A stretch of 64,000 nucleotides of DNA, from positions 1,593,001 through 1,657,000 of the forward strand of contig NZ_CP004372.1 in assembly GCF_000590925.1 (NCBI RefSeq). Reading direction: 5' to 3'. The DNA is from Roseibacterium elongatum DSM 19469. Lineage in GTDB: Bacteria > Pseudomonadota > Alphaproteobacteria > Rhodobacterales > Rhodobacteraceae. Every line of letters starts with the position of its first letter. The stretch's first letter is position 1. A program made the position numbers and the translations under genes. Below, one piece after another: positions 1-8,954 of the stretch. The notes under the pieces were generated by a model. The model worked only from the letters and a program-made list of their open reading frames with translations, had not been told where the DNA came from and did not search any database.

Positions 1-68
1 ATGTCGTACGCCACCCGATGGTCGCAAGGATCATCGAAGCCTATGACAAGGAGGCGCCGCAGGGCTGA
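1..68 (+). CDS. 3' end of an unidentified gene (partial)
   Basis: An open frame enters from the left edge and stops with TGA at 66-68. Its last residues read HPMVARIIEAYDKEAPQG, which looks like a genuine protein end rather than noise. Too little is present to assign a family. It lies on the same strand as, and 16 bases before, the amine oxidase remnant, so the two may once have been an operon. Confidence 0.4.
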   Translation, partial: VVRHPMVARIIEAYDKEAPQG

Positions 69-84
69 TGCGGGCGGCAGGCGC

Positions 85-695
85 ATGAACCAGCGTCGCC
101 GGTTCCTTGCCACCGCCTCAACTGCCATCGCAATGCCTGCTCGCCTTCATGCGCAGCCGGTCGTCGATACCGATGTTGCCGTCATCGGCGCCGGGGCCGC
201 CGGAATCGCCGCCGCCCGCCACATGCAGGCGCAAGGATGACGGGTTGTCATCGTTGAGGCGCGTGACCGGGTCGGGTACCCCGCCCGCTCCCTGGCGGGT
301 CTGGCGGTTGGCGACCGTTGGCAAGCGGCCGCGCGCCGCTGCGCGATGCGCCTGAATTCGCCCTCGATCTTGCCGCGTTGGAAACGGGACAGGGGGCCTT
401 GATCCACCTTTATCCAGATGCCCCGCGCCGCAGCCTCTCCGGGGCGCTCGGGGCCGTGATCGGCGCACAGGTGGAAACCGTGTTCTGGCACGATTGGGTC
501 GCCGACCCCTTGAGCCTCGGGGGCTGCTCTCGGGCGGTGCCTGGTGCCGGGGGCGCGCGTTTGGCGGCCATGGATCCCGTGGGGGAGCGGATATTTTTCG
601 CGGGCAAGGCCGCGCCGGGGCCACTTGCGACGACGGTGGGCGGCGCGTGTCTGTCAGGGCAGCGTGCAGCACGAACCATCGCCGCGCTGCTATAG
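85..695 (+). pseudogene. decayed flavin-dependent amine oxidase
   Basis: The N-terminus carries a signal-like stretch ending MPARLHAQP, then a Rossmann FAD-binding motif VAVIGAGAAGIAAARH. This is interrupted by an in-frame TGA at 238-240, after which the same frame reads RVVIVEARDRVG, the normal continuation of the dinucleotide-binding fold. The C-terminus, in another frame, reads HDWVADPLSLGG and then RIFFAGKAAPGPLATTVGG, typical of the FAD-contacting end of monoamine oxidase-like proteins. Family members are usually about 450 residues, and only about 200 codons' worth remains, so most of the middle (substrate domain) has been deleted. Stop, frame changes and a large deletion together indicate real gene decay, unlike the single-base lesions elsewhere in the window. 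Confidence 0.8.
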
Positions 696-713
696 CGCGC
701 TAGCTATGCCGAC

Positions 714-1286
714 ATGTCATCAGCACCTGCCCTTGAGCGTATCGAAATCACCGCCCCGTCCCAATTGTGGGAGTGGCTGGCCGAAAACCATACCGGGCCA
801 TCGGTCTGGCTGGTGACCTGGAAAGCCGCGCACCGGGCGAATTATGTCAGCCGCGAGCAGGTGCTGGATGCTCTGGTCGCTTATGGTTGGATCGACGGGC
901 GGCGCATGAAGCTGGACGAAAACCGCAGCATGCAACTGATCGCCCCGCGCAAGCAGAGCGTTTGGGCCCGCAGCTACAAACTCCGCGCCGAGCGTCTGAT
1001 CGCCGAGGGCCGAATGCGGCCGCCCGGACTGGCCGCCCTGCAGGCGGCGCAGGCGGGCGCGCTATGGCACACGTCGGACCCGGTCGATGACTTCGCCGTG
1101 CCCGAGGATCTGCGCGACGCGCTGGCGGCGCAGGGCGGGAAAGCGTGGTTCGCGAGCGCGGCCCCGTCCTATCGGCGCAACGTTCTGCGCTATCTTGCCC
1201 AGGCCAAGCGCCCCGAGACGCGCGCCAAGCGCGTCGCCCTGATCGCCGGTCATGCCGCACGGGGCGAGAAGCTGCCGCATTACTGA
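714..1286 (+). CDS. YdeI/OmpD-associated family protein
   Basis: This 190-residue soluble protein matches the YdeI/OmdA family by its overall pattern. An N-terminal DUF1801-like segment has SVWLVTWKAAH and EQVLDALVAYGWIDGRR, followed by PRKQSVWARSYKLRAERL. The C-terminal half has SYRRNVLRYLAQAKRPETRAKRV, the recurring helical signature of the OmdA domain. The biochemical function of the family is not established; members are named for association with porin expression or for bacteriocin protection. The ATG at 714 follows the amine oxidase remnant by 18 bases without a clear Shine-Dalgarno sequence. The next gene, ybeY, starts 36 bases downstream on the same strand. Confidence 0.8.
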   Translation: MSSAPALERIEITAPSQLWEWLAENHTGPSVWLVTWKAAHRANYVSREQVLDALVAYGWIDGRRMKLDENRSMQLIAPRKQSVWARSYKLRAERLIAEGRMRPPGLAALQAAQAGALWHTSDPVDDFAVPEDLRDALAAQGGKAWFASAAPSYRRNVLRYLAQAKRPETRAKRVALIAGHAARGEKLPHY

Positions 1287-1322
1287 CTGGCAGGACCCGT
1301 GGCCGGGATGCTAGGGGGCCGC

Positions 1323-1823
1323 ATGACCGAGATCGACATCCTTATCGAGACTCCGGACTGGGACGAGAACGCCCTGGCCGCACTGGCCCAGGCGGCCTTT
1401 GATGCGACACTGTCCGAGATGTCGCTCGACCCGGGCCTTTTTGCCGTCAGCCTTCTGGCCTGTGACGATGAACGCATCGCGGCGCTGAATGCCGATTTCA
1501 GGGGCAGACCCACGCCGACCAATGTCCTGTCCTGGCCATCGCAAGAGCGTGCCGCCCCGACCCCCGGCGCCATGCCCGACCTGCCCGCGCCCGGCCCGCA
1601 GGGCCCGCCCGAGGAGTTGGGGGATATCGCCCTGGCCTACGAGACCTGCGCACGCGAGGCGACCGAGGCCGGCAACTCCTTCGAGCATCATCTCGGCCAT
1701 CTGCTGGTCCACGGGCTGTTGCATCTGCTCGGGTTCGATCACGAAACCGACCCCGATGCCGAATTGATGGAGGGTCTTGAGACGCGCATCCTTGCCAGAC
1801 TGGGGGTCCCTGACCCATATTGA
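1323..1823 (+). CDS. ybeY: endoribonuclease YbeY (16S rRNA 3' maturation and ribosome quality control)
   Basis: This 166-residue single-domain zinc-dependent RNase acts in 16S rRNA 3'-end processing and late 70S quality control. The diagnostic metal site is visible near residue 120 as HHLGHLLVHGLLHLLGFDH, which contains the HxxxHxxxxxH zinc ligands. The conserved N-terminal half has LNADFRGRPTPTNVLSWPS. I chose the ATG at 1323 (MTEIDILIETPDW) because family similarity begins there; an upstream ATG at 1299 would add eight residues. The gene is followed by corC and lnt, the conserved ybeY-corC-lnt order of Proteobacteria. Confidence 0.93.
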   Translation: MTEIDILIETPDWDENALAALAQAAFDATLSEMSLDPGLFAVSLLACDDERIAALNADFRGRPTPTNVLSWPSQERAAPTPGAMPDLPAPGPQGPPEELGDIALAYETCAREATEAGNSFEHHLGHLLVHGLLHLLGFDHETDPDAELMEGLETRILARLGVPDPY

Positions 1824-1869
1824 TGCGACGGGCACATCTGGCCCGGTTTTGGATATCTGGAAAGGAGCA

Positions 1870-2761
1870 ATGAGCTCGAACCCCGATCCCTCGTCTCCCG
1901 CGGCGCATGGCGCGCAGGACTTAGAGGATGACACCCCCGCCCAGAGGCCGGGTTTCTTTTCACGGATCTTCGGCAGCACCCCCCCCGACGGTCGAGGCCG
2001 AGGACGACAGTTCCCAACAGCATGCATCCGAGGCGCAGCCTGCGGGCCAGCGTCCTTTCGGCATGTCCAACCTGCGGCATCTGCGGGTCGAGGACGTGGC
2101 CATCCCGCGGGTCGAGATCGTCTCGGTGCCCTGCGACATGGGATTGCCCGACCTGGTCGAGGTGTTTCGCGACTCGGGCCTGACACGCCTGCCGGTCTAT
2201 GACGGCACGCTCGACAGCCCGACGGGGATGGTCCACCTCAAGGACGTGGCGCTGAGATACGGGTTCAACGGAACGGCCACGGATTTCTCGCTGCGCACCA
2301 TGCTGCGCCCGCTGCTTTATGCGCCGCCATCCATGCCGATCGGCGTCTTGCTGGCCAAGATGCAGACACAGCGCACGCATATGGCGCTGGTGATCGACGA
2401 ATATGGCGGTGTGGACGGGCTGGTGACCATCGAGGACCTGATCGAACAGGTGATCGGTGAAATCGAGGACGAGCACGACATCGAAGAGGCGCAGCCCTGG
2501 ACGCGGGAAAAGGATGGATCCTTCATCGCGCTGGCTCGCGCGCCCTTGGCCGAGTTCGAAACCGAGATCGGCCTGTCCCTGACCGAAGACGAGGACGAGG
2601 AAGAGGTCGATACGCTTGGCGGTCTCGTCTTCTTGTTGACCGGCCGCGTGCCCGCGCGGGGCGAGGTCGTGCCCCATGAAGAGACCGGGGTCGAGTTCGA
2701 GGTGATCGACGCCGATCCCCGCCGGATCAAGCGGTTGCGCGTGCGCCTGCCACAGCGGTGA
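1870..2761 (+). CDS. corC: CorC/HlyC-type CBS-domain transporter-associated protein (frameshifted)
   Basis: The gene encodes a CorC-type protein with two CBS domains (about residues 55-190, including IPRVEIVSVPCDM, LPVYDGTLDSPTGMVHLKD and LVIDEYGGVDGLVTIEDLIEQVIGEIEDEHD shortened here) and a C-terminal transporter-associated domain around residues 200-290. The family is linked to Mg2+/Co2+ efflux. The N-terminus (MSSNPDPSSPAAHG to RPGFFSRIFGS) and the rest are in different frames. The break coincides with a run of eight C at 1979-1986. Seven C would join them as GSTPPTVEAEDD and give 296 residues. An AAAGGAG lies just before the ATG at 1870. The stop overlaps the GTG of lnt by four bases, implying coupling. 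Confidence 0.85.
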
Positions 2762-4302
2762 CGCATCCATCGGGCATCCATCGGGACGTTCCGGCCGGCC
2801 TGTTCGCGGCGCGCTGGCCGGCGCTTGGCATTGCCGTGCTCGGCGGGGTCGCGGCGGCGTTGGGCCAGGCCCCGTTCGATCTGTGGTGGCTGGCGCTGGC
2901 CGGCTTTGTCGCGCTGTGTGGCCTGATATCGGTGGCGGCTGCACCGGGGCGGGCCGCGCTTTTGGCATGGGTGGCCGGGACGGCGCATTTCGCGACGGCC
3001 CTGCATTGGATCGTCGAGCCGTTTTTCGTCGATGCCGAGCGTCACGGATGGATGGCGCCCTTCGCCCTGGTGTTGATGGCTGGCGGGCTGGCGCTCTTCT
3101 GGGCGGTGGCCGGGTGGATCGCGGCCAGGCTTGTGCCAAATGGCGAGTCGGCCCTGCGGGCGATCGCGTTCGCCGCGGCGCTGACCCTGTCCGAGGCCGC
3201 GCGCGGCGTCCTGTTCACCGGCTTCCCCTGGGCGCAGCCGGGGCATATCCTGATCGACACGCCGCTCTTGCCGCTATCGGCCCTAGTCGGGCCCCTTGGC
3301 CTGACGGCGCTGGTTCTGTTCACGGCGACCGCTCTGGTCGTGCTCGTCCACAGGGGGCGATCGCGGCTGGCGGTGGCTGTGTTCGGGGCCGTGGCGGTGG
3401 GCGTCGGCCTGCTGCCCGCGCCATCCGCGCCGCGGCCAGCCGCCGACGCCCCGGTCGTGCGATTGATCCAGCCGAACGCGCCGCAACATCTGAAATGGCG
3501 CCGCGACATGATCGAGGTGTTCTTTCAACGCGGCCTCGACCTGACCGCAACCGCGCCCGAGGGGCGCGCGCCGGATCTGGTGGTCTGGCCGGAAACCAGC
3601 CTGCCGCAATTGCTGGACCGCTCGGATGCCAGCCGCGCCCGCATCGCCCAGGCCGCCGGGGCGGCCCCGGTCGTCATCGGCGCGCAGCGCTTTCGCGACG
3701 ATCGGCCGGTCAACAGCCTGGCGCTGTTGGGGCCGGATGGCCGCGTTCAGGGCGTCTATGACAAGCATCGCCTCGTGCCCTTTGGCGAGTACCTGCCCTT
3801 CGGCGACAGGCTGGCCGATTGGGGGCTGCGGGGCCTGGCCGAGGTGCTGCCGGGCGGCTACACGCCCGGAGAGGGGCCAACGACCCTTGATCTGGGCGCC
3901 TTGGGTACCGCCTTTCCGATGATCTGCTACGAGGCGATCTTTCCCACTGATATCCGCCGGGTCGATACCCGGCCCGACTGGATGCTGCACATCACGAATG
4001 ACGCCTGGTTCGGCACGTTTTCCGGCCCGTATCAGCACCTGGCGCTGGCCCGCCTGCGCGCCGCCGAACAGGGTCTGCCGCTGCTGCGCGCGGCCAATAC
4101 CGGCATCTCGGGCGTGATCGACGCGCGCGGCCGGGTCGTGGCCGCCCTGCCGCTTGGCGAGGCGGGGGCGCTGGACGTGGCGCTGCCCCCGGCCTTGCCG
4201 CCCACGCTCTATGCGCGGACGGGCGATGTGCCGATCCTGATCGTCGTGCTTTTCGCCGGCCTTGCCACAATTGCCGCAGGCCGCAGGCGCGCACGGCATT
4301 GA
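2758..4302 (+). CDS. lnt: apolipoprotein N-acyltransferase
   Basis: Lnt transfers the third acyl chain onto the N-terminal cysteine of lipoproteins at the periplasmic face of the inner membrane. The 514-residue product has several hydrophobic segments in residues 15-215, then a nitrilase-fold domain. The catalytic triad is recognisable as Glu in VVWPETSLPQL (about residue 280), Lys in DKHRLVPFGEYLPF (about 340) and Cys in PMICYEAIFP (about 390). A last membrane segment (IVVLFAGLATIA) anchors the C-terminus. The GTG start at 2758 overlaps the corC stop as GTGA, so translation is probably coupled. Confidence 0.95.
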   Translation: MTHPSGIHRDVPAGLFAARWPALGIAVLGGVAAALGQAPFDLWWLALAGFVALCGLISVAAAPGRAALLAWVAGTAHFATALHWIVEPFFVDAERHGWMAPFALVLMAGGLALFWAVAGWIAARLVPNGESALRAIAFAAALTLSEAARGVLFTGFPWAQPGHILIDTPLLPLSALVGPLGLTALVLFTATALVVLVHRGRSRLAVAVFGAVAVGVGLLPAPSAPRPAADAPVVRLIQPNAPQHLKWRRDMIEVFFQRGLDLTATAPEGRAPDLVVWPETSLPQLLDRSDASRARIAQAAGAAPVVIGAQRFRDDRPVNSLALLGPDGRVQGVYDKHRLVPFGEYLPFGDRLADWGLRGLAEVLPGGYTPGEGPTTLDLGALGTAFPMICYEAIFPTDIRRVDTRPDWMLHITNDAWFGTFSGPYQHLALARLRAAEQGLPLLRAANTGISGVIDARGRVVAALPLGEAGALDVALPPALPPTLYARTGDVPILIVVLFAGLATIAAGRRRARH

Positions 4303-4334
4303 ACCTCTGGGAACAAGGGCGTAAGCCAAGTCAG

Positions 4335-4383
4335 CCTCGCAACGGCTTCCTGGCGCGGGGACCTTGTTTTCAATGGAGCAACC
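4335..4383 (+). promoter_or_regulatory. SAM/SAH riboswitch upstream of metK
   Basis: The leader contains CGCAACGGCTTCCTGGCG followed by a short linker and CAATGGAGCAA, matching the conserved core of the SAM/SAH riboswitch known from Rhodobacteraceae metK leaders. A P1 stem pairs CCTCGC (4335-4340) with GCGGGG (4355-4360). The loop bases GCTTCC can form a pseudoknot with GGAGC (4375-4379), which is also the Shine-Dalgarno sequence of metK. Ligand binding would therefore hide the ribosome site, giving translational feedback by S-adenosylmethionine (or S-adenosylhomocysteine). Confidence 0.9.
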
Positions 4384-4386
4384 TTC

Positions 4387-5568
4387 ATGGCCCGATCGAA
4401 CTATCTCTTCACCTCCGAGTCCGTCTCTGAGGGGCACCCCGACAAAGTCTGCGACCGCATCTCGGACGCCGTACTCGATGCCTTCCTTGCGGAGGAACCC
4501 GAGGCGCGCGTCGCCTGCGAGACATTCGCCACCACCAACCGCGTGGTCATCGGGGGCGAGGTGGGCCTGTCCGACAAGGCCAAGCTGCATGACTACATGG
4601 ATCACATCGGCGATATCGCCCGCGCCTGCATCAAGGATATCGGCTACGAGCAGGAGAAGTTTCACCACGAAACCGTCGAGGTGACGAACCTGCTGCACGA
4701 GCAATCCGCGCATATCGCCCAAGGCGTCGACGCGGCCGAGGACAAGGACGAGGGCGCCGGGGATCAGGGCATCATGTTCGGCTTCGCCGTCGATGAAACG
4801 CCCGAGTTGATGCCTGCGCCGATCCTGTATTCCCACGCGATTCTGCGCCGTCTGGCCGAGGTGCGCAAATCCGGGCAGGAGCCGACGCTCGGCCCCGATG
4901 CCAAAAGCCAGTTGACCCTGCGCTACGAGGATGGCCGCCCGGTCGAGGTTGCCTCGATCGTGCTGTCCACGCAGCATCTGGACGCAAGCATGACCTCCGA
5001 CGACGTGCGCGCCGTGGTCGAGCCCTATATCCGCGAGGTTCTGCCGACGGACTGGCTGAACGATCAGACCGTCTGGCACGTGAACCCGACCGGCAGGTTC
5101 GTCATCGGGGGCCCCGACGGGGACGCGGGCCTGACCGGGCGCAAGATCATCGTCGACACCTATGGCGGGGCCGCGCCCCACGGCGGCGGTGCCTTCTCGG
5201 GCAAGGACCCGACCAAGGTGGACCGCTCGGCCGCCTATGCCGCGCGCTACCTTGCCAAGAACGTGGTCGCCGCCGGCATGGCCAAACGCTGCACCATCCA
5301 GCTGTCCTATGCCATCGGCGTGGCCGAACCGCTGTCGATCTATGCCGAGACGCATGGCACGGGTGAGGTGCATGAGTCCGAGATCGAGAAGGCCATCCGA
5401 GACACGATGTGTCTGACGCCGCGCGGCATTCGCACGCAACTGGGTCTGAACCGCCCGATCTACACCCGCACCGCGGCCTATGGCCATTTCGGGCGTGCGC
5501 CCGAGGAAGATGGCGGGTTTTCGTGGGAACGCACCGATCTGGTCGAGGCGCTCAAGGCCGCCGTCTGA
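4387..5568 (+). CDS. metK: S-adenosylmethionine synthetase
   Basis: MetK makes S-adenosylmethionine from methionine and ATP in the cytoplasm. The 393-residue length is normal for the family. Signatures in order are the methionine/ATP loop [19 protein letters not shown] (residues 17-35), the hexapeptide [10 protein letters not shown] (about 121), and the phosphate-binding [19 protein letters not shown] (about 261). The start ATG follows a GGAG seven bases upstream which is part of the riboswitch pseudoknot. Expression is therefore likely to be repressed when SAM is plentiful. A strong inverted repeat follows the stop codon, between metK and the convergent gene. Confidence 0.97.
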   Translation: MARSNYLFTSESVSEGHPDKVCDRISDAVLDAFLAEEPEARVACETFATTNRVVIGGEVGLSDKAKLHDYMDHIGDIARACIKDIGYEQEKFHHETVEVTNLLHEQSAHIAQGVDAAEDKDEGAGDQGIMFGFAVDETPELMPAPILYSHAILRRLAEVRKSGQEPTLGPDAKSQLTLRYEDGRPVEVASIVLSTQHLDASMTSDDVRAVVEPYIREVLPTDWLNDQTVWHVNPTGRFVIGGPDGDAGLTGRKIIVDTYGGAAPHGGGAFSGKDPTKVDRSAAYAARYLAKNVVAAGMAKRCTIQLSYAIGVAEPLSIYAETHGTGEVHESEIEKAIRDTMCLTPRGIRTQLGLNRPIYTRTAAYGHFGRAPEEDGGFSWERTDLVEALKAAV

Positions 5569-5580
5569 TCGATGTTGCGC

Positions 5581-5606
5581 GCGCCGGCCCGCTACCGGGC
5601 CGGTGC
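5581..5606. terminator. GC-rich inverted repeat between convergent genes
   Basis: An 11-bp stem (GCGCCGGCCCG at 5581-5591 with CGGGCCGGTGC at 5596-5606, one G-U pair) closes a four-base loop 12 bases after the metK stop. It overlaps the stop codon of the convergent gene. It could end transcription from both sides, though neither side has a T-run, so intrinsic termination is uncertain. Confidence 0.5.
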
Positions 5607-6284
5607 GAAATCCGCCCAGATCGGCATATGATCCGAGGCATGGCGTGCCTCGCCGTGCCGGATCGTGCCGCTGTCGGTGACCCTCAGCGCCGCACCATGG
5701 GCGAAGCGATCCAGCGGGGCGACCGGATAGGCGGTGTGAAAGCTGCGCCCGGGCGACATGACCGTGAACTCGCGCCCCAGCGGCTCGAACCCGCCGCGCG
5801 GCGCCCATTCGTTGAAATCTCCGGCGATGATGGTGTGGGCCCGATCCTGGGGCGCGACATGCGAGCGGATCGCGGCCAACTGACGCCGCCGCCAGCGTCG
5901 CAGCAGGCCCAGATGCGCCCCGATCACGCTGATATCGCCCACACGCGGCGCGGCCAGTTGGACGCGCACCGCGCCGCGCGGTTCCAGCCCCGGCAGCATC
6001 AGCCGGTCAACCCCCAGGACGTCGATTCCCGGTTTGACCAGAACGGCATTGCCGTGCCAGCCAAGGCTCACATCGGTGGCGGCCAGGTCCACCACGTCAT
6101 AGTCGCTTTCCAGATCGATCAGATGTCGGGGGATCGCGGCGGGGCGCGGGGGCAGCCGCTTGTCCGCCTCTTGCAGGATCACCACGTCGGCCCCGCTTTC
6201 GGCGATGACGGACATGACCCGCTCGGGGTTGCGTCGCCGATCCAGGCCCACGGCCTTGCGGATGTTATAGCTCAGAACGCGCAT
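5592..6284 (-). CDS. endonuclease/exonuclease/phosphatase family protein
   Basis: This 230-residue protein belongs to the Mg-dependent EEP (DNase I-like) fold. The N-terminus has MRVLSYNIRKAVGLD and the metal-binding VVILQEADKR (the conserved Glu of the fold). Later come IIAGDFNEWAP (Asp/Asn of the active site, about residue 150) and the terminal SDHMPIWADF (catalytic Asp-His pair, about residue 218). No secretion signal is seen. The substrate cannot be told from sequence; nucleic acids, phospholipids and inositol phosphates are all possible in this fold. The neighbouring cardiolipin synthase gene ends eight bases upstream, so the two are probably co-transcribed and a lipid-related role is conceivable. 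Confidence 0.85.
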   Translation of the reverse strand: MRVLSYNIRKAVGLDRRRNPERVMSVIAESGADVVILQEADKRLPPRPAAIPRHLIDLESDYDVVDLAATDVSLGWHGNAVLVKPGIDVLGVDRLMLPGLEPRGAVRVQLAAPRVGDISVIGAHLGLLRRWRRRQLAAIRSHVAPQDRAHTIIAGDFNEWAPRGGFEPLGREFTVMSPGRSFHTAYPVAPLDRFAHGAALRVTDSGTIRHGEARHASDHMPIWADFAPAR

Positions 6285-6291
6285 CCGGGTC

Positions 6292-7701
6292 TTAAAGCAC
6301 AGGCGCCACCAACCGCGCCAGAGGCGCGCCCAGGCGGATGGTGAGGGGTTGTTCGCCCAAGGTCTTGGTCAGCCGCGTGGCGTTTGCGAAATCGGCGCTC
6401 AGCATGTCTTCGACCTGCTCGGCCAAGGGGTGATCCAGAAACACCCCCATCGTTTCGAAGTTCAGCCGGAACGAGCGGTTGTCGAAATTCGTGCTGCCGA
6501 TCCCGCACAGCCCGTCATCGACCAGAAAGACCTTTTGATGCACGAACCCGGCCTGATACCGCCAGATGCCGACCCCGGCCGCGGTCAACTCGTCGAAATA
6601 GGCAAAGGCCGCCAGCCAGGGCAAATGGTGGTCGATGCGCTCGGGCAGCAGCAGGCGCACGTCACAGCCGCGCGCAGCGGCCAGTTTCAACGCCGACAGC
6701 AGCGCCAGGTCGGGCACGCAATAGGGGGAACTGATCCAGACCCGTTGGCGGGCCGCCGAGATGGCCGCGAAATACATCGCCGATGCGCCGTCCTCGTCCT
6801 CGGTGGGGCCGGTGGCGACGGTCAGGCCCTCGACCGTGCCGGTCTCCTGCGGGCGCGACCAGCCGATCTCGTTGCGCAGCGATTGCCCGGTCAGCCAGTG
6901 CCAGTCTTCGGCAAACACGACCTGCAATTGCAGCACCATCGGCCCGGTGATGCGACAGAACGTGTCGCGCCACGCGCCGATCTCGGGGTCGCGTCCAAGG
7001 TATTCGTCACCCACGTTAAGCCCGCCGATGAAGGCCTCGCGCCCATCGACGATCAGGGTCTTGCGGTGGTTGCGAAAGTTGATCTGAAGCCGGCGTACAA
7101 GGGGTGTTCGGCGTCGGCCCGCGACCCCCTCGATCCCGGCCGCTTCCATGCGCCGGATGGCGGCGCGGCTCAACCCGCTGGAGCCGACCGCATCGGTATA
7201 AAGCCTGACGCCGACCCCGCGCTCTGCCGCGGCGATCAGCCGGTCGATCATCTCGGTTCCGATCCTGTCGTCGCGAAAGGTGTAGAACTGCACCAGCAGA
7301 TCCGTCTCGGCCCGGTCGATGGCCGCGAACATGGCGTCGAAGGCAGCCTGACCGTCGATCAGCAAGTCGACGCTGTTGCCGGCGACGAAGGGCAGATTGG
7401 CGATGCGTTCGAACGGACGGCGATCAAAGCCCCCCACGGCCACCGCGTCCGCCCGCGCCGGGTCCGGCCGCTTGTCGTCGAACAGGTCGCGGCTGGCCCG
7501 CCGCAGGCGGCTTTTGCGCATGTAGCGGTGCGGCCCGAAAATCGCGTAGACGAAGATACCGATATAAGGCGCGCTCAGCAGGAACACGACCCAACCCACC
7601 GCGCCCTGCGGGGTGCGCGCCGATTGCGCCGCCCGCCAGCTGAGCATAACGGCAAGGGCAAGCCCCAGGGTCGAGACGACAGCGATCAACAGTGGCAACA
7701 T
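6292..7701 (-). CDS. cls: cardiolipin synthase (phospholipase D family)
   Basis: The enzyme condenses two phosphatidylglycerols, or transfers between phospholipids, to make cardiolipin at the inner membrane. The 469-residue product begins with two membrane segments (LPLLIAVVSTLGLALAVML and GWVVFLLSAPYIGIFVYAIF), as in ClsA proteins. Both HKD catalytic motifs are present: NHRKTLIVDGREAFIGG (about residue 215) and VHQKVFLVDDGLCGIGSTNFD cut to its HxK core (about residue 395), the second with the conserved GSTNFDNRS. Length and order fit the ClsA type. It precedes the EEP gene with an eight-base gap. Confidence 0.92.
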   Translation of the reverse strand: MLPLLIAVVSTLGLALAVMLSWRAAQSARTPQGAVGWVVFLLSAPYIGIFVYAIFGPHRYMRKSRLRRASRDLFDDKRPDPARADAVAVGGFDRRPFERIANLPFVAGNSVDLLIDGQAAFDAMFAAIDRAETDLLVQFYTFRDDRIGTEMIDRLIAAAERGVGVRLYTDAVGSSGLSRAAIRRMEAAGIEGVAGRRRTPLVRRLQINFRNHRKTLIVDGREAFIGGLNVGDEYLGRDPEIGAWRDTFCRITGPMVLQLQVVFAEDWHWLTGQSLRNEIGWSRPQETGTVEGLTVATGPTEDEDGASAMYFAAISAARQRVWISSPYCVPDLALLSALKLAAARGCDVRLLLPERIDHHLPWLAAFAYFDELTAAGVGIWRYQAGFVHQKVFLVDDGLCGIGSTNFDNRSFRLNFETMGVFLDHPLAEQVEDMLSADFANATRLTKTLGEQPLTIRLGAPLARLVAPVL

Positions 7702-7730
7702 GGCCCAAGCCTTTCCTGTCCCAAGTCGAC

Positions 7731-8867
7731 CTAGCGGGGTGGGGAGCCGACGCCGCGCCCCAGTTCCTGCATGACACTGATATGGCCCATCAGGTCGCGC
7801 ACGCTCAGAACGCCCTGCAATCGGCGCCCATCGGCCACCAGCAGCTTGCGCTGGCCCCCGCCGGCAAGCTTGTCCAGTGCCTCGGCCGCCGGGGCATGCG
7901 CGGCGATCATCGTGCTGTCATCCAGTGGGGCAAAGACATCGCCCACCGCTGTCCGCGTCCACTCGGCGCGGGGGACCGCCCGCATCAGCGCGGTGTCCAC
8001 ATGCCCCAGCAGGACACCGTTCTCGACCACGGGCAGGAAGCTGACGCCATGGGCCAGCATCACGTGATCGGCCACATCGGCCAATGTCATGTCGGGCTGC
8101 GCGCAATAAGGATTGGACGTCATCAACTCGGACACGCGGACCCCGCGCAGGCTGGTCTGCGTGACGAGATGCTGATAGGTGCCGCGGCTGGCATTCAGCA
8201 CGAAGAGGCCGATCAGGCCCATCCAGACCCCGCCGATGCCGCCGCCCGACATCACCGAAAACAGCCCCAGACCCATCAGGAACAGGGCAAAGACGGTGCC
8301 CGCCGTGCTGGCCTTGCGCGTCGCCTCGAGCATGTCGCCCGAGCGGTTCCAGAGCCAGGCGCGCAGCACCCGCCCGCCATCGAGCGGAAAGGCCGGCACG
8401 AGGTTGAACACCGCCAGGATCAGGTTGATCGAGGCGAGGTAAGCGACAAGCATCCCGGCCACCCCGTCACCGGCAACGAGCGCGATCAGACCAAAGGCCC
8501 CGGCCAGCGCGAAACTCATCGCCGGCCCGGCGATCGCGATCCAGAATTCCGAGGCGGCGCTTTGCGGCTCGTCCTCCAACTGCGCGACGCCACCGAACAG
8601 GAACAGGGTGATGCCCCCCACGCCCAGACCGTAGCGCCGCGCGACCAGCGAATGCGCCAGTTCATGCAGGATCAGGCTGCCGAACAGGCCCAGCATCGCC
8701 ACCACCGACAGGATCAGATACCCGGTGGGGTCGAGTCCCGGCAGAACCTGCGGGAAATAGCCCGAGGACAGGCTCCAGACGATCAGGGCGGCGATCAGCA
8801 GCCAACTGGCATCGATGCGGATTTCGAACCCGAACAGGTCGAACAGACGGATCGAATGAGAAAACAT
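7731..8867 (-). CDS. site-2 protease family metalloprotease with CBS domains
   Basis: This intramembrane zinc metalloprotease of family M50 (378 residues) has about six hydrophobic segments in residues 15-225. The zinc motif HELAHS lies at about residue 64 and the third-ligand region FNLVPAFPLDGGRVLRAWLW at about 165. A pair of CBS domains follows in residues 245-370 (VSELMTSNPYCAQPD, FLPVVENGVLLG, LQGVLSVRDLMGHI), which in relatives are thought to sense adenosyl ligands. I prefer the ATG at 8867 over the GTG at 8873 because AGGAGGT lies seven bases before it. The substrate is unknown. The gene is divergent from asnB. Confidence 0.88.
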   Translation of the reverse strand: MFSHSIRLFDLFGFEIRIDASWLLIAALIVWSLSSGYFPQVLPGLDPTGYLILSVVAMLGLFGSLILHELAHSLVARRYGLGVGGITLFLFGGVAQLEDEPQSAASEFWIAIAGPAMSFALAGAFGLIALVAGDGVAGMLVAYLASINLILAVFNLVPAFPLDGGRVLRAWLWNRSGDMLEATRKASTAGTVFALFLMGLGLFSVMSGGGIGGVWMGLIGLFVLNASRGTYQHLVTQTSLRGVRVSELMTSNPYCAQPDMTLADVADHVMLAHGVSFLPVVENGVLLGHVDTALMRAVPRAEWTRTAVGDVFAPLDDSTMIAAHAPAAEALDKLAGGGQRKLLVADGRRLQGVLSVRDLMGHISVMQELGRGVGSPPR

Positions 8868-8954
8868 CCCCACACCTCCTTTCGTCTCGGGCCGAGACCA
8901 CTATGGTGGGTCCCTTGAAAACTAAGCACTCGCCAAAGGAAAGGAAGGCCCCTC

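Noticed and set aside
1979..1986. Programmed ribosomal frameshifting in corC and the other broken genes
   Set aside because: No common slippery heptamer or downstream pseudoknot is seen, and the shifts differ in direction and sequence, so a shared recoding mechanism is unlikely.
3283..5808. Long minus-strand open frame of 841 codons opposite lnt and metK
   Set aside because: It is antisense to two genes with clear catalytic motifs, and its composition is that of a GC-rich shadow frame with no recognisable domain.
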